Below are positions 28,332-38,201 of a DNA stretch of 64,000 bases, piece after piece; the stretch's first letter is position 1, and the number at the start of each line of letters is the position of its first letter. The translations under genes and the position numbers were made by a program. The DNA is taken from positions 62,001 to 126,000 of the forward strand of contig JAQDPW010000001.1 of the NCBI GenBank assembly GCA_027659245.1, in the 5' to 3' direction. Source of the stretch: Streptococcaceae bacterium AM104-57. GTDB lineage: Bacteria > Bacillota > Bacilli > Lactobacillales > Streptococcaceae. The notes beneath the pieces are model-generated. The model had not been told where the DNA came from and did not search any database. It saw only the letters and a list, made by a program, of their open reading frames with translations.

Positions 28332-30392
28332 ATGTCTTTTAAAGTGCTACATAGAGGATATCAACATATCCGACTATCATCTTCTTTTTCACTCACCTTG
28401 GATATTCAAGACTATCTTCGTTCCTTGGCGAGAGATGAAAAGGGGATTGAGTCTATCCAGTTTTACATGGATCAACAGCACTTTACTCTACGTATAAAAG
28501 AAGGCTTTTCTGTATTAGATAATGCAGAAGCCTTTTTAAAAAGAATTGATAAAGGGAAAGTTTCGGAGTTGATGACTCTTCCCATTCGTAGAGAAGAGAG
28601 TGCTTATTCTATTGTTTCAGGTGCAGCGATTAAGCGTGTACTTTTTCGTAGTTTTGTGCCGTATCCTATTCGCTATATATGGACTTGTTATCAGGCTTTG
28701 GGTTATGTTAGAGAAGCCTATCAGACCCTAGCGCGTAAGGAACTAACGATGGAGGTCTTGGACTGTTCGGCGATTTTATTGTCCTTGTTTATGAACCAAT
28801 CCAAGACAGCTAGCAATATCATGTTTATGCTTGATTTGGGGAATCATTTAGATCAGTGGTCCTTGAAAAAAACTGCAACAGATTTAGAACAGAGTCTTCT
28901 TGCAAAAGAGAGCGACGTATTCTTAGTACAGGGCGATACGGTTGTTAGTATCAAGAGTTCCGATGTTCAAATAGGAGATGTCTTGATCTTATCTCAAGGA
29001 AATGAAATTCTGTTTGATGGACAAGTAGTTTCAGGTTTAGGTATGGTCAACGAAAGTTCCTTGACGGGAGAGAGTTTTCCAGTTGAAAAAAGAGAGTCTG
29101 ATTTGGTTTGTGCAAATACAGTATTAGAAACCGGAGAGTTACGCATTCGTGTAACCGATAATCAGATGAACAGCCGGATTTTACAACTGATTGAGTTGAT
29201 GAAGAAATCTGAAGAAAACAAGAAAACGAAACAACGCTATTTCATCAAGATGGCGGACAAGGTCGTCAAATATAATTTCTTGGGGGCTGGGCTGACTTAC
29301 CTATTAACGGGTTCTTTTTCTAAGGCTATTTCTTTTCTATTAGTCGATTTCTCCTGCGCTTTGAAAATCTCTACTCCTGTAGCTTATTTAACAGCTATCA
29401 AGGAGGGGTTGAATCGTGAAATGGTGATTAAGGATGGAGATGTTCTGGAGAAATATCTGGAAGTTGATACTTTCTTATTTGATAAGACTGGGACAATCAC
29501 AACTAGCTATCCGATAGTTGAAAAGGTGTTACCTTTTGGAGACAATAGTGAGGAAGATATTCTCAGAATCAGTGCCTGTCTTGAGGAACACATTTATCAT
29601 CCTATTGCTAATGCCATCGTCAAGCAAGCCGAGATAGAGGGAATTGAACATGAGGAAATGCATGGGAAACTCCAATATATCGCAAGTAAGGGGATCAAAT
29701 CTCATATAGATGGCCAACCAGTTCTTATTGGGAATTATGTCTTGATGCAGGATGAGCAGATTCATATCAGTTCAGAACAAAATGCTTTAATTGAAGAGTA
29801 CAAGAGTCACTACAATCTCTTATTCTTAGCCTACCAGAATGAATTGATTGGAATGTTCTGTATTCATACTCCTTTGAGAAAAGAAGCAAAAGCAGCCTTG
29901 GAGAAACTTAAGGCACAAGGGAAAAAATTGATTCTGGCAACAGGGGACACCTTGGTTAGAACAGAGGAATTAGTCAAAGATTTGCCCTTTGATCAGGTCT
30001 ATACAGACTTGAAACCTGATGGGAAATTTGAGTTAGTAGAGGAACTGCAGAAAGCAGGTCACACTATTTTGATGGTTGGAGATGGATTGAATGACTCAGC
30101 GGCTCTAACCCTATCAGATATCGGTGTGGTGATGAATGAGAGTGCAGATATTTCTAAGCAGATGAGCGATATCTTATTGTTAGATAATCGTTTGGATTTC
30201 TTCCAAGAGTTGGATTCGCTATCATCATCTTTGCAAACACTCATCAAGAAGAATATTCAAGATACCGTTGTCGTAAATAGTAGTTTGATTGGCTTTGGCT
30301 TGTTTAACTGGCTCAGCCCTTCAAATCTTTCTATCTTACATAATCTAACAACCTTACGCATTGTACTGCGTAGCCTGTCTATTAAGGGATAG
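28332..30392 (+). CDS. Heavy-metal translocating P-type ATPase with atypical SCA transmembrane motif
   Basis: A 686-residue P1B-type ATPase. Conserved elements are TGES (245-248, actuator), DKTGT (384-388, phosphorylated Asp) and MVGDGLNDSAAL (hinge). There is no N-terminal CxxC metal-binding domain. In the sixth-helix metal site, where most relatives have CPC, this protein reads FSCAL (340-344) before KISTP, so the usual proline is a serine. This corresponds to the less-studied SCA class of P1B ATPases as I recall the classification, whose metal is unsettled. It is paired with the upstream 92-residue protein. Metal export is likely; the metal cannot be assigned. Confidence 0.88.
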   Translation: MSFKVLHRGYQHIRLSSSFSLTLDIQDYLRSLARDEKGIESIQFYMDQQHFTLRIKEGFSVLDNAEAFLKRIDKGKVSELMTLPIRREESAYSIVSGAAIKRVLFRSFVPYPIRYIWTCYQALGYVREAYQTLARKELTMEVLDCSAILLSLFMNQSKTASNIMFMLDLGNHLDQWSLKKTATDLEQSLLAKESDVFLVQGDTVVSIKSSDVQIGDVLILSQGNEILFDGQVVSGLGMVNESSLTGESFPVEKRESDLVCANTVLETGELRIRVTDNQMNSRILQLIELMKKSEENKKTKQRYFIKMADKVVKYNFLGAGLTYLLTGSFSKAISFLLVDFSCALKISTPVAYLTAIKEGLNREMVIKDGDVLEKYLEVDTFLFDKTGTITTSYPIVEKVLPFGDNSEEDILRISACLEEHIYHPIANAIVKQAEIEGIEHEEMHGKLQYIASKGIKSHIDGQPVLIGNYVLMQDEQIHISSEQNALIEEYKSHYNLLFLAYQNELIGMFCIHTPLRKEAKAALEKLKAQGKKLILATGDTLVRTEELVKDLPFDQVYTDLKPDGKFELVEELQKAGHTILMVGDGLNDSAALTLSDIGVVMNESADISKQMSDILLLDNRLDFFQELDSLSSSLQTLIKKNIQDTVVVNSSLIGFGLFNWLSPSNLSILHNLTTLRIVLRSLSIKG

Positions 30393-30413
30393 GTGGGGGA
30401 CTATTCACAGCAA

Positions 30414-30446
30414 AAAGGAGTTACCTTTCTCGAGGGTAACTCCTTT
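30414..30446. terminator. Bidirectional terminator between the ATPase gene and tyrS
   Basis: AAAGGAGTTACC (30414-30425) and GGTAACTCCTTT (30435-30446) form a perfect 12-bp stem, with an A-tract and a T-rich tract on either side. Confidence 0.88.
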
Positions 30447-30470
30447 GTTTATAGGTAAATGTTTAACAAT

Positions 30471-31727
30471 TTAGTAAGTCAATACGAAGTATTTTTTCTT
30501 CCCGCGGCGGATAACAGTGAGTTCGTTCTCTAACTTATCTGCGTCACTCAAGACATAGTCAAGGTCTTGGATGCGGTCGCCGTTAACGTAGATGGCTCCG
30601 TTTTGTACGTCTTCACGGGCTTGGCGTTTTGAGTTAACCACGCCAGAAGATACGAGAAGTTCAACGATGTTGTGATTTTCGTCTGCCTGTACTTGGTAGT
30701 TTGGCACTCCACGAAGCCCTTGTTTGAGTTCTTTAACTGAAAGGTTCTTAATATTTCCAGCAAAGAGTTGTTCAGTGATGTTAAGGGCTTCTTTGTAGGC
30801 TTCTTCTCCGTGGACAAGAGTCACGACTTCACGAGCCAAGACTTTTTGAGCCAAGCGTTCGTGTGGTGCTGCTTCAAACTGCTTGCGGATGTCTTCAATC
30901 TCATCTAATGACAAGAAAGTAAAGATTTTCAAGAAGCGCACAGCGTCAGCATCCATGACGTTCATCCAGAATTGGTACATTTCGTATGGAGAAGTCTTTT
31001 CAGGGTTGAGCCAAACAGCGTTCCCTTCAGATTTACCAAATTTCTTACCAGTTGCGTCTGTGATGAGTGGAACAGTGATTACGTGACCGGTCTTGTCAGC
31101 CTTACGACGAAGCAATTCTGTACCAGCTGTCATATTTCCCCATTGGTCAGATCCACCGATTTGCAGGGTAACATTGTGATCTTGGTTGAGGACGAAGAAG
31201 TCGTAACCTTGCATGATTTGGTAGGCAAACTCAGTGTAAGAAATCCCTGTTTCAATCCGTTTTTTAACAGACTCCTTGCTCATCATGTAGTTGACAGTGA
31301 AGTATTTTCCGATATCACGGAGGAAGTCAATGAAGCTGATGCTGCCAAACCAGTCGTAGTTGTTGAGCATGACAGCTTTATTTTCCCCATTTTCAAAGTC
31401 AAGAAAACGAGAAAGTTGTCCTTGGATAGACTTGACCCAGCCATCTACTGTGTCTTTTGTTTGGAGACTACGCTCAGCATCTTTGAAGGACGGATCTCCG
31501 ATGAGACCTGTAGCACCGCCAACGAGCGCATATGGTTTGTGACCTGCTAACTGCAAGCGACGACTTGTCAAGATTGCGACAAGGTGACCTAGGTGAAGGC
31601 TGTCAGCAGTTGGATCGTAGCCAGTATAATAAGAAACTTGACCTTCTTCTAGGGCTTTACGCAAAGCTTCTTCATCAGTCGTTTGAAAAATCAAACCACG
31701 CTCTTTTAGCTCATCAAAAATGTGCAT
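30471..31727 (-). CDS. tyrS: Tyrosyl-tRNA synthetase
   Basis: A class I synthetase, 418 residues, charging tRNA-Tyr. The HIGH-like motif is HLGH (45-48), the KMSKS-like motif is KFGKS near residue 230, and a C-terminal S4 RNA-binding domain covers about 350-415. The promoter lies close to the ATG, and the leader is too short for a T-box, which many Firmicutes tyrS genes carry. Confidence 0.96.
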   Translation of the reverse strand: MHIFDELKERGLIFQTTDEEALRKALEEGQVSYYTGYDPTADSLHLGHLVAILTSRRLQLAGHKPYALVGGATGLIGDPSFKDAERSLQTKDTVDGWVKSIQGQLSRFLDFENGENKAVMLNNYDWFGSISFIDFLRDIGKYFTVNYMMSKESVKKRIETGISYTEFAYQIMQGYDFFVLNQDHNVTLQIGGSDQWGNMTAGTELLRRKADKTGHVITVPLITDATGKKFGKSEGNAVWLNPEKTSPYEMYQFWMNVMDADAVRFLKIFTFLSLDEIEDIRKQFEAAPHERLAQKVLAREVVTLVHGEEAYKEALNITEQLFAGNIKNLSVKELKQGLRGVPNYQVQADENHNIVELLVSSGVVNSKRQAREDVQNGAIYVNGDRIQDLDYVLSDADKLENELTVIRRGKKKYFVLTY

Positions 31728-31763
31728 GTGTCTTTTCTCCTTTTTAAAATATTGTTTCTACCT

Positions 31764-31772
31764 ATTGTACCA
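31764..31772 (-). promoter_or_regulatory. Promoter for tyrS
   Basis: On the minus strand TGGTACAAT (hexamer 31764-31769) forms an extended -10 about 37 bp before the ATG. Confidence 0.6.
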
Positions 31773-31845
31773 CAAACTTAGCAAATAACCTAGTAAAATC
31801 GGGAAGAAAGTTGCTGCTTGGACTTTTTTGGAAATGAGTGAAATA

Positions 31846-31854
31846 TGGTATAAT
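31846..31854 (+). promoter_or_regulatory. Promoter for mutL
   Basis: TGGTATAAT (hexamer 31849-31854) is a perfect extended -10 about 57 bp before the mutL ATG. Confidence 0.7.
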
Positions 31855-31911
31855 AGCACTAGCTTATTTTCAGAGAAAATAGATAAAAATAGTTGAGAAA
31901 GGGGCTGGAAA

Positions 31912-33861
31912 ATGTCTCATATTATTGAATTGCCAGAAGTATTGGCCAACCAGATTGCAGCAGGAGAAGTTATCGAGCGTCCTGCTAGCGTTGTCAAAGA
32001 ATTAGTTGAAAATGCTATCGATGCTGGCTCAAGCCAGATTATCGTTGAGATTGAAGAAGCTGGTCTAAAGAAAATCCAAATCACCGATAATGGTCACGGG
32101 ATTGTCCACGATGAGGTCGAGTTAGCCCTCCGTCGTCATGCGACCAGTAAGATAAAGAATCAGGCAGATCTCTTTAGGATTCGGACCCTCGGTTTTCGTG
32201 GTGAAGCTCTGCCTTCTATCGCATCTGTCAGTGTCTTAACCTTGTTGACTGCGGTGGATGGAGCTAGCCACGGAACCAAGCTTGTGGCTCGTGGAGGAGA
32301 AGTTGAAGAGATTAGCCCAGCGACTAGTCCTGTTGGGACTAAGGTTTGTGTGGAGGACCTCTTTTTCAACACACCAGCTCGTCTCAAGTATATGAAGAGT
32401 CAGCAGGCGGAGTTGTCTCACATCATTGATATTGTCAATCGTTTGGGGCTAGCCCATCCGGAGATTTCTTTTAGCCTGATTAGCGATGGCAAGGAAATGA
32501 CACGAACAGCTGGTACGGGTCAACTGCGTCAAGCCATTGCTGGAATTTATGGTTTAGCTAGTGCCAAAAAGATGGTTGAGATTGAGAATTCTGACCTAGA
32601 CTTTGAAATTTCAGGCTTTGTCACATTGCCGGAATTGACACGGGCTAATCGCAACTATATCAGTCTCTTTATCAATGGCCGTTATATCAAAAACTTCCTG
32701 CTTAATCGTGCCATTTTAGATGGTTACGGCAGCAAGCTCATGGTGGGGCGTTTTCCGCTGGCTGTGATTCACATCCATATCGACCCTTATTTAGCAGATG
32801 TCAATGTGCACCCGACCAAGCAAGAGGTGCGGATTTCCAAGGAAAGAGAACTAATGGCGCTGGTTTCAGAAGCTATTGCAAAGAGTCTAAAGGAACAGAC
32901 CTTGATTCCAGATGCCTTGGAAAATCTGGCTAAATCTACCGTTCGCAATCGTGAAAAAGTAGAGCAAACGACTTTGCCACTGAGAGAAAATACGCTCTAT
33001 TATGAAAAAAATGAACCGACCAGACCGACACAAGCTGAGGTGGCAGACCATCAGGTGAACCTGACTGAAGAGAAACAGGATTTGAATCTGTTTGCCAAGG
33101 AAACCTTGGACCAATTGACCAAGCCAGCAAAACTGCATTTTGCAGAGAGAAAGCCTGCTAATTATGACCAATTAGACCATCCAGAGCTAGATTTAACCAG
33201 TCTGGATAAGGCTTATGACAAGCTGGAGCGAGAAGAATCTTCAAGCTTCCCAGAGTTGGAATTTTTCGGACAAATGCATGGAACCTATCTTTTTGCTCAA
33301 GGGCGAGATGGACTCTACATCATAGACCAACATGCGGCTCAGGAACGGGTTAAGTACGAGGAGTACCGTGAAAGCATTGGTGATGTTGACCAGAGTCAGC
33401 AGCAACTCCTAGTGCCTTACATTTTTGAATTTCCAGCGGATGATGCCCTCCGTCTCAAGGAAAGGATGGCACTTTTGGAGGAAGTGGGCGTCTTTCTAGC
33501 AGAGTACGGGGAAAATCAATTTATCCTGCGTGAACATCCTATTTGGATGGCAGAGGAGGAAATCGAGTCTGGAATCTATGAGATGTGCGACATGCTCCTT
33601 TTAACCAAGGAAGTTTCGATCAAGAAATACCGGGCAGAGCTAGCTATCATGATGTCCTGCAAACGGTCTATCAAGGCCAATCATCGTATCGATGACCACT
33701 CAGCTAGACAGCTGCTCTATCAGCTTTCCCAATGTGACAATCCCTATAACTGTCCCCACGGACGCCCTGTTTTGGTCCACTTTACCAAGTCAGACATGGA
33801 AAAGATGTTCCGTCGCATTCAGGAAAATCATACTAGCCTACGAGAGCTAGGAAAATACTAA
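31912..33861 (+). CDS. mutL: DNA mismatch repair protein MutL (HexB)
   Basis: 649 residues: an N-terminal GHKL ATPase (ENAIDAG, then TDNGHGI, then TLGFRGEAL), a transducer domain to about residue 330, a poorly conserved linker, and a C-terminal dimerisation domain. The endonuclease metal-site motif is present as DQHAAQE (from about Asp472), with CPHGRP near residue 614, so this is a nicking-competent MutL. mutS is not in the window. The gene is transcribed from its own promoter, with ruvA downstream across a BOX element. Confidence 0.96.
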   Translation: MSHIIELPEVLANQIAAGEVIERPASVVKELVENAIDAGSSQIIVEIEEAGLKKIQITDNGHGIVHDEVELALRRHATSKIKNQADLFRIRTLGFRGEALPSIASVSVLTLLTAVDGASHGTKLVARGGEVEEISPATSPVGTKVCVEDLFFNTPARLKYMKSQQAELSHIIDIVNRLGLAHPEISFSLISDGKEMTRTAGTGQLRQAIAGIYGLASAKKMVEIENSDLDFEISGFVTLPELTRANRNYISLFINGRYIKNFLLNRAILDGYGSKLMVGRFPLAVIHIHIDPYLADVNVHPTKQEVRISKERELMALVSEAIAKSLKEQTLIPDALENLAKSTVRNREKVEQTTLPLRENTLYYEKNEPTRPTQAEVADHQVNLTEEKQDLNLFAKETLDQLTKPAKLHFAERKPANYDQLDHPELDLTSLDKAYDKLEREESSSFPELEFFGQMHGTYLFAQGRDGLYIIDQHAAQERVKYEEYRESIGDVDQSQQQLLVPYIFEFPADDALRLKERMALLEEVGVFLAEYGENQFILREHPIWMAEEEIESGIYEMCDMLLLTKEVSIKKYRAELAIMMSCKRSIKANHRIDDHSARQLLYQLSQCDNPYNCPHGRPVLVHFTKSDMEKMFRRIQENHTSLRELGKY

Positions 33862-33964
33862 TACTCTTCGCAAATCTCTCTAAACTGCGTCAGCCTTACC
33901 TTGCCTAACTCAAGTTATGCCTACGGTTAGCTTCCTAGTTTATTCTTTGATTTTCATTGAGTAT
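33861..33964 (+). repeat. BOX element (boxA-boxC form)
   Basis: A 104-bp copy starting ATACTCTTCGCAAATC directly at the mutL stop codon and ending GATTTTCATTGAGTAT. It is more diverged than the other two copies. It fills almost the whole mutL-ruvA spacer, so any ruvA transcript from mutL passes through it. Confidence 0.9.
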
Positions 33965-33981
33965 AAATTGAAGGGAAAATT

Positions 33982-34575
33982 ATGTACGAATATCTAAAGG
34001 GTATTATTACCAAAATTACTGCTAAATACATTGTTCTTGAAACCAACGGTATCGGCTACATTCTGCATGTAGCCAACCCTTATGCCCACTCAGGTCAGGT
34101 TAATCAAGAAACTCGGATTTATGTGCACCAAGTTGTCCGTGAGGATGCCCATCTGCTTTATGGCTTTCGCTCAGAAGATGAGAAAAAACTCTTCCTCAGT
34201 CTGATTTCGGTATCTGGGATTGGTCCTGTATCAGCTCTTGCTATTATCGCTGCTGATGACAATGCTGGCTTGGTTCAAGCCATTGAAACCAAGAACATCA
34301 CTTATTTGACCAAGTTCCCTAAAATTGGCAAGAAAACAGCCCAGCAGATGGTGCTGGACTTGGAAGGTAAGGTAGTAGTTGCAGGAGATGACCTTCCTGC
34401 CAAGGTGACAGTGCAAGCAAGCGCTGAAAACCAAGAACTGGAAGAAGCAATGGAAGCCATGCTAGCCTTGGGCTACAAGGCAACTGAGCTTAAGAAAATC
34501 AAGAAATTCTTTGAAGGAACGACAGATACAGCTGAGAACTATATCAAGTCTGCTCTCAAGATGTTGGTGAAATAG
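33982..34575 (+). CDS. ruvA: Holliday junction helicase subunit RuvA
   Basis: 197 residues with an N-terminal OB-fold (about 1-62), helix-hairpin-helix motifs ([13 protein letters not shown] and [16 protein letters not shown]), and a C-terminal domain that contacts RuvB. It binds Holliday junctions in recombination and repair. AAGGGAA precedes the ATG; tag follows after 9 bp. ruvB is elsewhere. Confidence 0.95.
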   Translation: MYEYLKGIITKITAKYIVLETNGIGYILHVANPYAHSGQVNQETRIYVHQVVREDAHLLYGFRSEDEKKLFLSLISVSGIGPVSALAIIAADDNAGLVQAIETKNITYLTKFPKIGKKTAQQMVLDLEGKVVVAGDDLPAKVTVQASAENQELEEAMEAMLALGYKATELKKIKKFFEGTTDTAENYIKSALKMLVK

Positions 34576-34584
34576 GAGAAGTCT

Positions 34585-35148
34585 ATGCCAAAACGTTGTG
34601 GCTGGGTTAAAATGAACAACCCTCTATATGTAGCCTACCACGATAAGGAATGGGGTCAACCCCTACATGACGACCAGGCTCTTTTTGAGTTGCTCTGTAT
34701 GGAGACTTATCAGGCTGGGCTATCTTGGGAAACGGTGCTCAATAAACGCCAAGCTTTTCGTCAAGCTTTTCATGACTATCAAGTTCAAGGTGTTGCGGAC
34801 ATGACTGATGAAGAATTGGAAGCTTTGATGGATAATCTAGCCATCATCCGCAATCGTGCCAAGATATTTGCGACGCGGGCCAACGCTCAGGCCTTTCTAC
34901 AAGTTCAGGCAGAATTCGGAACTTTTGATGCTTATCTTTGGTCTTTTGTCGATGGGAAGACGATTGTGAATGATGTACCTGATTACATCCAGGCGCCTAC
35001 CAAAACAGCTCTATCTGAAAAATTATCCAAAGATCTCAAAAAACGAGGCTTTAAGTTCACTGGGCCAGTTGCTGTCTTGTCTTTTCTACAGGCTGCAGGT
35101 CTGGTTGACGACCACGAGAATAATTGTGAATGGAAGGATCTTAAATGA
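34585..35148 (+). CDS. tag: DNA-3-methyladenine glycosylase I
   Basis: A 187-residue monofunctional glycosylase that removes 3-methyladenine from alkylated DNA. Family features are the start KRCGWV, YHDKEWG, and ELLCMETYQAGLSWETVL with the catalytic Glu; the zinc-binding Cys/His set spans the N-terminal RCGW and the C-terminal VDDHENNC. It is co-transcribed with ruvA, grouping repair genes, and overlaps the next gene. Confidence 0.95.
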   Translation: MPKRCGWVKMNNPLYVAYHDKEWGQPLHDDQALFELLCMETYQAGLSWETVLNKRQAFRQAFHDYQVQGVADMTDEELEALMDNLAIIRNRAKIFATRANAQAFLQVQAEFGTFDAYLWSFVDGKTIVNDVPDYIQAPTKTALSEKLSKDLKKRGFKFTGPVAVLSFLQAAGLVDDHENNCEWKDLK

Positions 35149-35819
35149 TGTTTGACAAAAATAAGGGAATTCTGATTTTTGTGATTCTCTATACAGTTCT
35201 CTTTGTTTTTGATGGTATACGAGTATTTGATGCTCCATTGCCTTCTTCTGCAGGGACTTATTTGGTCTATACCATCATGTTTGTGTATGGTTGCTTCTTA
35301 TTTAAGTCCCTATTGCTCCAAAAGTGGGAAGAGGTTAGAAATTCTAAAAGGAAATTTATCTTTGGCGTCTTAACAGGATGGCTCTTTCTTATTCTGATGA
35401 CTGTTGTCTTTGGATTTGTATCAGAGATATTGAAGCAGTTTTTTGGGCTGGTCGGACAAGGTCTAAACCAATCGAATATTCAAAGCACCTTTCAAGAACA
35501 ACCATTACTGATAGCCGTTTTCGCCTGTATCATCGGACCTTTAGTGGAAGAGCTCTTTTTCCGTCAAATTTTATTGAGATATTTGAGGAAAAATCTGCCA
35601 ACTTGGCTGAGTGTCTTTTTGGTCGGCCTTGCCTTTGCGCTTACTCATATGCACAGTTTGTCTTTATCAGAGTGGGTCGGTGCAGTCGGTTACCTAGGTG
35701 GTGGCCTTGCTTTTTCTATTATTTATGTGAAAGAAAAGGAGAATATCTACTATCCCTTACTGGTTCATATGTTAGGGAACAGCCTCTCCTTCATCATTTT
35801 AGCTATCAGTAGTATGTGA
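35145..35819 (+). CDS. CPBP family intramembrane metalloprotease
   Basis: A 224-residue polytopic protein of the CPBP/Abi family. Motif 1 is EELFFRQ (Glu135-Glu136, Arg140) and motif 2 is FALTHMH; a late HMLGNS supplies the third motif. It starts within the tag stop codon (ATGATG), so it is translationally coupled to tag, although no functional link to repair is known. Its role may be in membrane-protein processing or bacteriocin self-protection. Confidence 0.85.
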   Translation: MMFDKNKGILIFVILYTVLFVFDGIRVFDAPLPSSAGTYLVYTIMFVYGCFLFKSLLLQKWEEVRNSKRKFIFGVLTGWLFLILMTVVFGFVSEILKQFFGLVGQGLNQSNIQSTFQEQPLLIAVFACIIGPLVEELFFRQILLRYLRKNLPTWLSVFLVGLAFALTHMHSLSLSEWVGAVGYLGGGLAFSIIYVKEKENIYYPLLVHMLGNSLSFIILAISSM

Positions 35820-35846
35820 TGAAAATGCCAGTAATGATAATGAGAA

Positions 35847-35876
35847 AAAGCTGAGAAATTCATCTCAGCTTTCTTT
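35847..35876. terminator. Terminator between convergent CPBP and S66 genes
   Basis: AAAGCTGAGA (35847-35856) and TCTCAGCTTT (35863-35872) form a 10-bp stem. It overlaps the stop codon of the minus-strand gene. Confidence 0.8.
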
Positions 35877-36902
35877 GTTATAGTCAAAGCGAATGAATTG
35901 CTCCGTTGCGTCTACATACGCGTGGACTCCAAAGGGGACAATTGCTCTTGGTGTGGCATGGCCAACGTTTAGATTATAGACAATCGGGATATTGCTATCA
36001 ATGGTGTCCATTAAAGCTTCCTTATAATCGTCATAGAAGGTTTCATCCATAGGTTTTCCGACCAAGAGTCCACTGATGACTTCAAATATCTCAGTTTCTT
36101 TTAAAGCCTGCAACATTTTTTTGAAATCATCAGGTTCAGGCTTTTCTTCACTTGTTTCTAGCAATAGAATCTTTCCTTTCCAGTCGGATAAGTCAGGGAA
36201 GAGTCTGTACTTTTGGCAGAGTTCTATACTGTCTGCATATCGAGAGTTGTCAAAGATATCGTAGAGGGATTCGAGGCAACCGCCGAGGATTTCCCCCTCG
36301 AACTGGGCAGTTCCTTGTAACAACTCAAAACCAGTATTTGCATGACTGACACGAGGTGTCCCCAGAGCCTTGGGACTAAAATCAGTTCGTTCCTCATACC
36401 AAACGTCACTAGGGCGGATTTCTGAGATTCTTCCCGTCTCAATCAATTCTTTAAAGTAGTGAAGGCTATAGGCTAGCATTTCTTTGTCTAATTCACAAAT
36501 GTCTGCTAAGAAGGATTGACCATAAAAAGTCTTGATTCCTAGTTTATGCAACATGAGATGGTTCATAGTTGTATCCGAGAAGCCAAGAAAAATTTTTTGT
36601 TTGATAACCTTTTGTAGTTGGTCATTTTCAAAAAGATAAGGTAGTAAGCGATAGGTATCGTCTCCACCAATGGCACATAGGATCATGTCGATACTATCAT
36701 CAGAAAAGGCCTGAATCAAATCCTCTGCACGAGCTTCAGGATGTTCTTTTACAAAGTCTAAGCCTTTTAGCGAATGAGGTAAAAAGATAGGATTGAGTCC
36801 CAGGTCCTTGATACGTTGGACACCCAAGTCCACTTCGTGTTTGACAAAGTCCTCTCCGATAATGCCACTAGATAAACTAACAATACCAATGGTAGAAATC
36901 AT
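35865..36902 (-). CDS. Peptidase S66 family protein (LD-carboxypeptidase / MccF-like)
   Basis: 345 residues of the S66 serine peptidase family, with the N-terminal IGIVSLSSG, the AIGGDDTYRLLPYL loop and LGFSDTTMNHL with the presumed nucleophile Ser, plus a C-terminal domain carrying the Glu and His partners. S66 enzymes cut L,D-bonds in recycled peptidoglycan peptides or detoxify microcin C-like peptidyl nucleotides (MccF). No signal peptide is seen, so it is cytoplasmic. The MccF-like subgroup seems more likely from the sequence feel, but this is not certain. Confidence 0.8.
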   Translation of the reverse strand: MISTIGIVSLSSGIIGEDFVKHEVDLGVQRIKDLGLNPIFLPHSLKGLDFVKEHPEARAEDLIQAFSDDSIDMILCAIGGDDTYRLLPYLFENDQLQKVIKQKIFLGFSDTTMNHLMLHKLGIKTFYGQSFLADICELDKEMLAYSLHYFKELIETGRISEIRPSDVWYEERTDFSPKALGTPRVSHANTGFELLQGTAQFEGEILGGCLESLYDIFDNSRYADSIELCQKYRLFPDLSDWKGKILLLETSEEKPEPDDFKKMLQALKETEIFEVISGLLVGKPMDETFYDDYKEALMDTIDSNIPIVYNLNVGHATPRAIVPFGVHAYVDATEQFIRFDYNKES

Positions 36903-37010
36903 ATCCCATCCTCCTATAAATAGATTGAGCCTATTTTATCACAAAAGATGGGGAGAAACAACAAGAATTAGAATCAGAAAAAGGCTTTTAGATCAAGAAA
37001 GTAAGCAAAA

Positions 37011-37038
37011 AAGCAACCAATCGTGTGGTTGCTTTTAT
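37011..37038. terminator. Terminator after the SemiSWEET-like gene
   Basis: AAGCAACC (37011-37018) pairs with GGTTGCTT (37027-37034), with A-rich sequence before and TTTTATAG after. Confidence 0.75.
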
Positions 37039-37051
37039 AGTAGTTAATTTC

Positions 37052-37315
37052 TTATAGAGCAGTAAGGAAGGTCAGTCCGCCAAGGACAACCCCAGCCGAA
37101 TTTGGAATGATTAGAATCCAATCTTTCTTAGGCTCTTTTGTCCATCCGTAAATGACCCAGATTAAGCAAGAGACTGCTGCTGATAAAGGTTGGAAAGGTT
37201 GAGCTTTATTTCCTTGTAAATTGGCAAAAATTTGGGGGATGTAGGCTATAAATACAATAATCCCGATAAAGGCACCAATTGAACCGACAATTTGATTAAT
37301 TCTCTGTTTAGTCAT
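37052..37315 (-). CDS. SemiSWEET / PQ-loop family membrane protein
   Basis: 87 residues with three transmembrane helices and the PQ motif in YIPQIFANLQG (about residues 25-35), which is the layout of bacterial SemiSWEET sugar transporters acting as dimers. WVIYGW in the second helix and NSAGVVLG in the third also fit. The substrate is unknown. It is monocistronic, with a GGAG site before the ATG. Confidence 0.85.
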   Translation of the reverse strand: MTKQRINQIVGSIGAFIGIIVFIAYIPQIFANLQGNKAQPFQPLSAAVSCLIWVIYGWTKEPKKDWILIIPNSAGVVLGGLTFLTAL

Positions 37316-37473
37316 ATATATTTCTCCTTATTGCTTTATTAGTATAACAGAAAAACAGCTTGGATTCAAGGGTAAAACCTTGGGATTCTAAGGGAAGACT
37401 TTACATTAGAATGTTATTAGAAAATGTGGCTACTTTTCTTTGGAGAATCGAAAAATGGTTTGGAGCCATAATA

Positions 37474-37508
37474 AAAGTAGTCTGTCTGTAAAACACACTA
37501 CTTTTTTG
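37474..37508. terminator. Terminator after the DUF1129 gene
   Basis: AAAGTAGT (37474-37481) pairs with ACTACTTT (37497-37504), followed by TTTT on the plus side and preceded by AAA on the other. Confidence 0.75.
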
Positions 37509-37514
37509 TTTATC

Positions 37515-38189
37515 TTAATATCTAGCAGGTCCTGCACTTGCGCTCTTGATGTTGAAACGTTTTTTGAGGTAGAAACGTAGGGCAAGGAGAGCTCCTCCAA
37601 TCACCAACAAAACAAGTGGAGGGAGACTAATGTTGATGGCTTGTGGAAGGAAGTTACTCAAGAAGAGGATGAAGACCCAAGCAAACATAGTCGCTAACAT
37701 GACCAAAAGTGATTTCCAGAATGGAGGACGTTGGCTACGGTCAGTATCTGGTCCGTAGTAGCGGTAGATAAAGTGATAGAGAAGGTAAAAGGCAACTCCA
37801 CCAAAGGCTCCTACACTGATAAGTGTTACCAATCCGTAGGCCACGGGTTGGTTTGAGAAGAAGCTCATCAAGGCGCTAACCACTGCAAACAGTCCTGTAA
37901 TGAAAAGGGCTGAATCCAACATCATCAATTTTGGATCGTCGTTTTCCTTTGGATGTTCTTTTTCATATTGCTCTTTTTCGCTGAAGCTGTGAGCCCAGTG
38001 AGTTGGTGCTCCGTAGATAGAACGAGCTGTCACCCCTTTTGGTTGTTCTTCAAGGATATGAGGAATGACTTCTTCAAGGATGGCCTTGATTTCAGCGTCA
38101 GTTTTTCCATCCTTTAGAAATTGCTGGGTTGCAATGTGGATAAATTCTTGGTTTTTCTTGGTTAATTCTTTTAAATCAATCTGTGACAT
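37515..38189 (-). CDS. DUF1129 family membrane protein
   Basis: 224 residues: a soluble N-terminal half with a helical region (about 1-85), then four or five transmembrane segments and a basic C-terminus. It matches the DUF1129 proteins of streptococci and lactobacilli, whose function is unknown. It follows corA by 12 bp, so it is co-transcribed with the magnesium channel gene, which hints at a role linked to corA. Confidence 0.75.
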   Translation of the reverse strand: MSQIDLKELTKKNQEFIHIATQQFLKDGKTDAEIKAILEEVIPHILEEQPKGVTARSIYGAPTHWAHSFSEKEQYEKEHPKENDDPKLMMLDSALFITGLFAVVSALMSFFSNQPVAYGLVTLISVGAFGGVAFYLLYHFIYRYYGPDTDRSQRPPFWKSLLVMLATMFAWVFILFLSNFLPQAINISLPPLVLLVIGGALLALRFYLKKRFNIKSASAGPARY

Positions 38190-38201
38190 AATAACTCCTA
38201 T

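Noticed and set aside
30972-31550. Long open frame on the plus strand opposite tyrS
   Set aside because: It is a shadow of the tyrS coding sequence, with no promoter, ribosome site or family features.
31728-31911. T-box leader for tyrS (also considered for hisS and aspS)
   Set aside because: The spaces between promoter and ATG are only about 30-40 bases and lack the T-box AGGGTGGNACCGCG motif.
35378-35812. 144-codon open frame overlapping the second CPBP gene
   Set aside because: It is a frame-shifted reading of the CPBP gene with no ribosome site.
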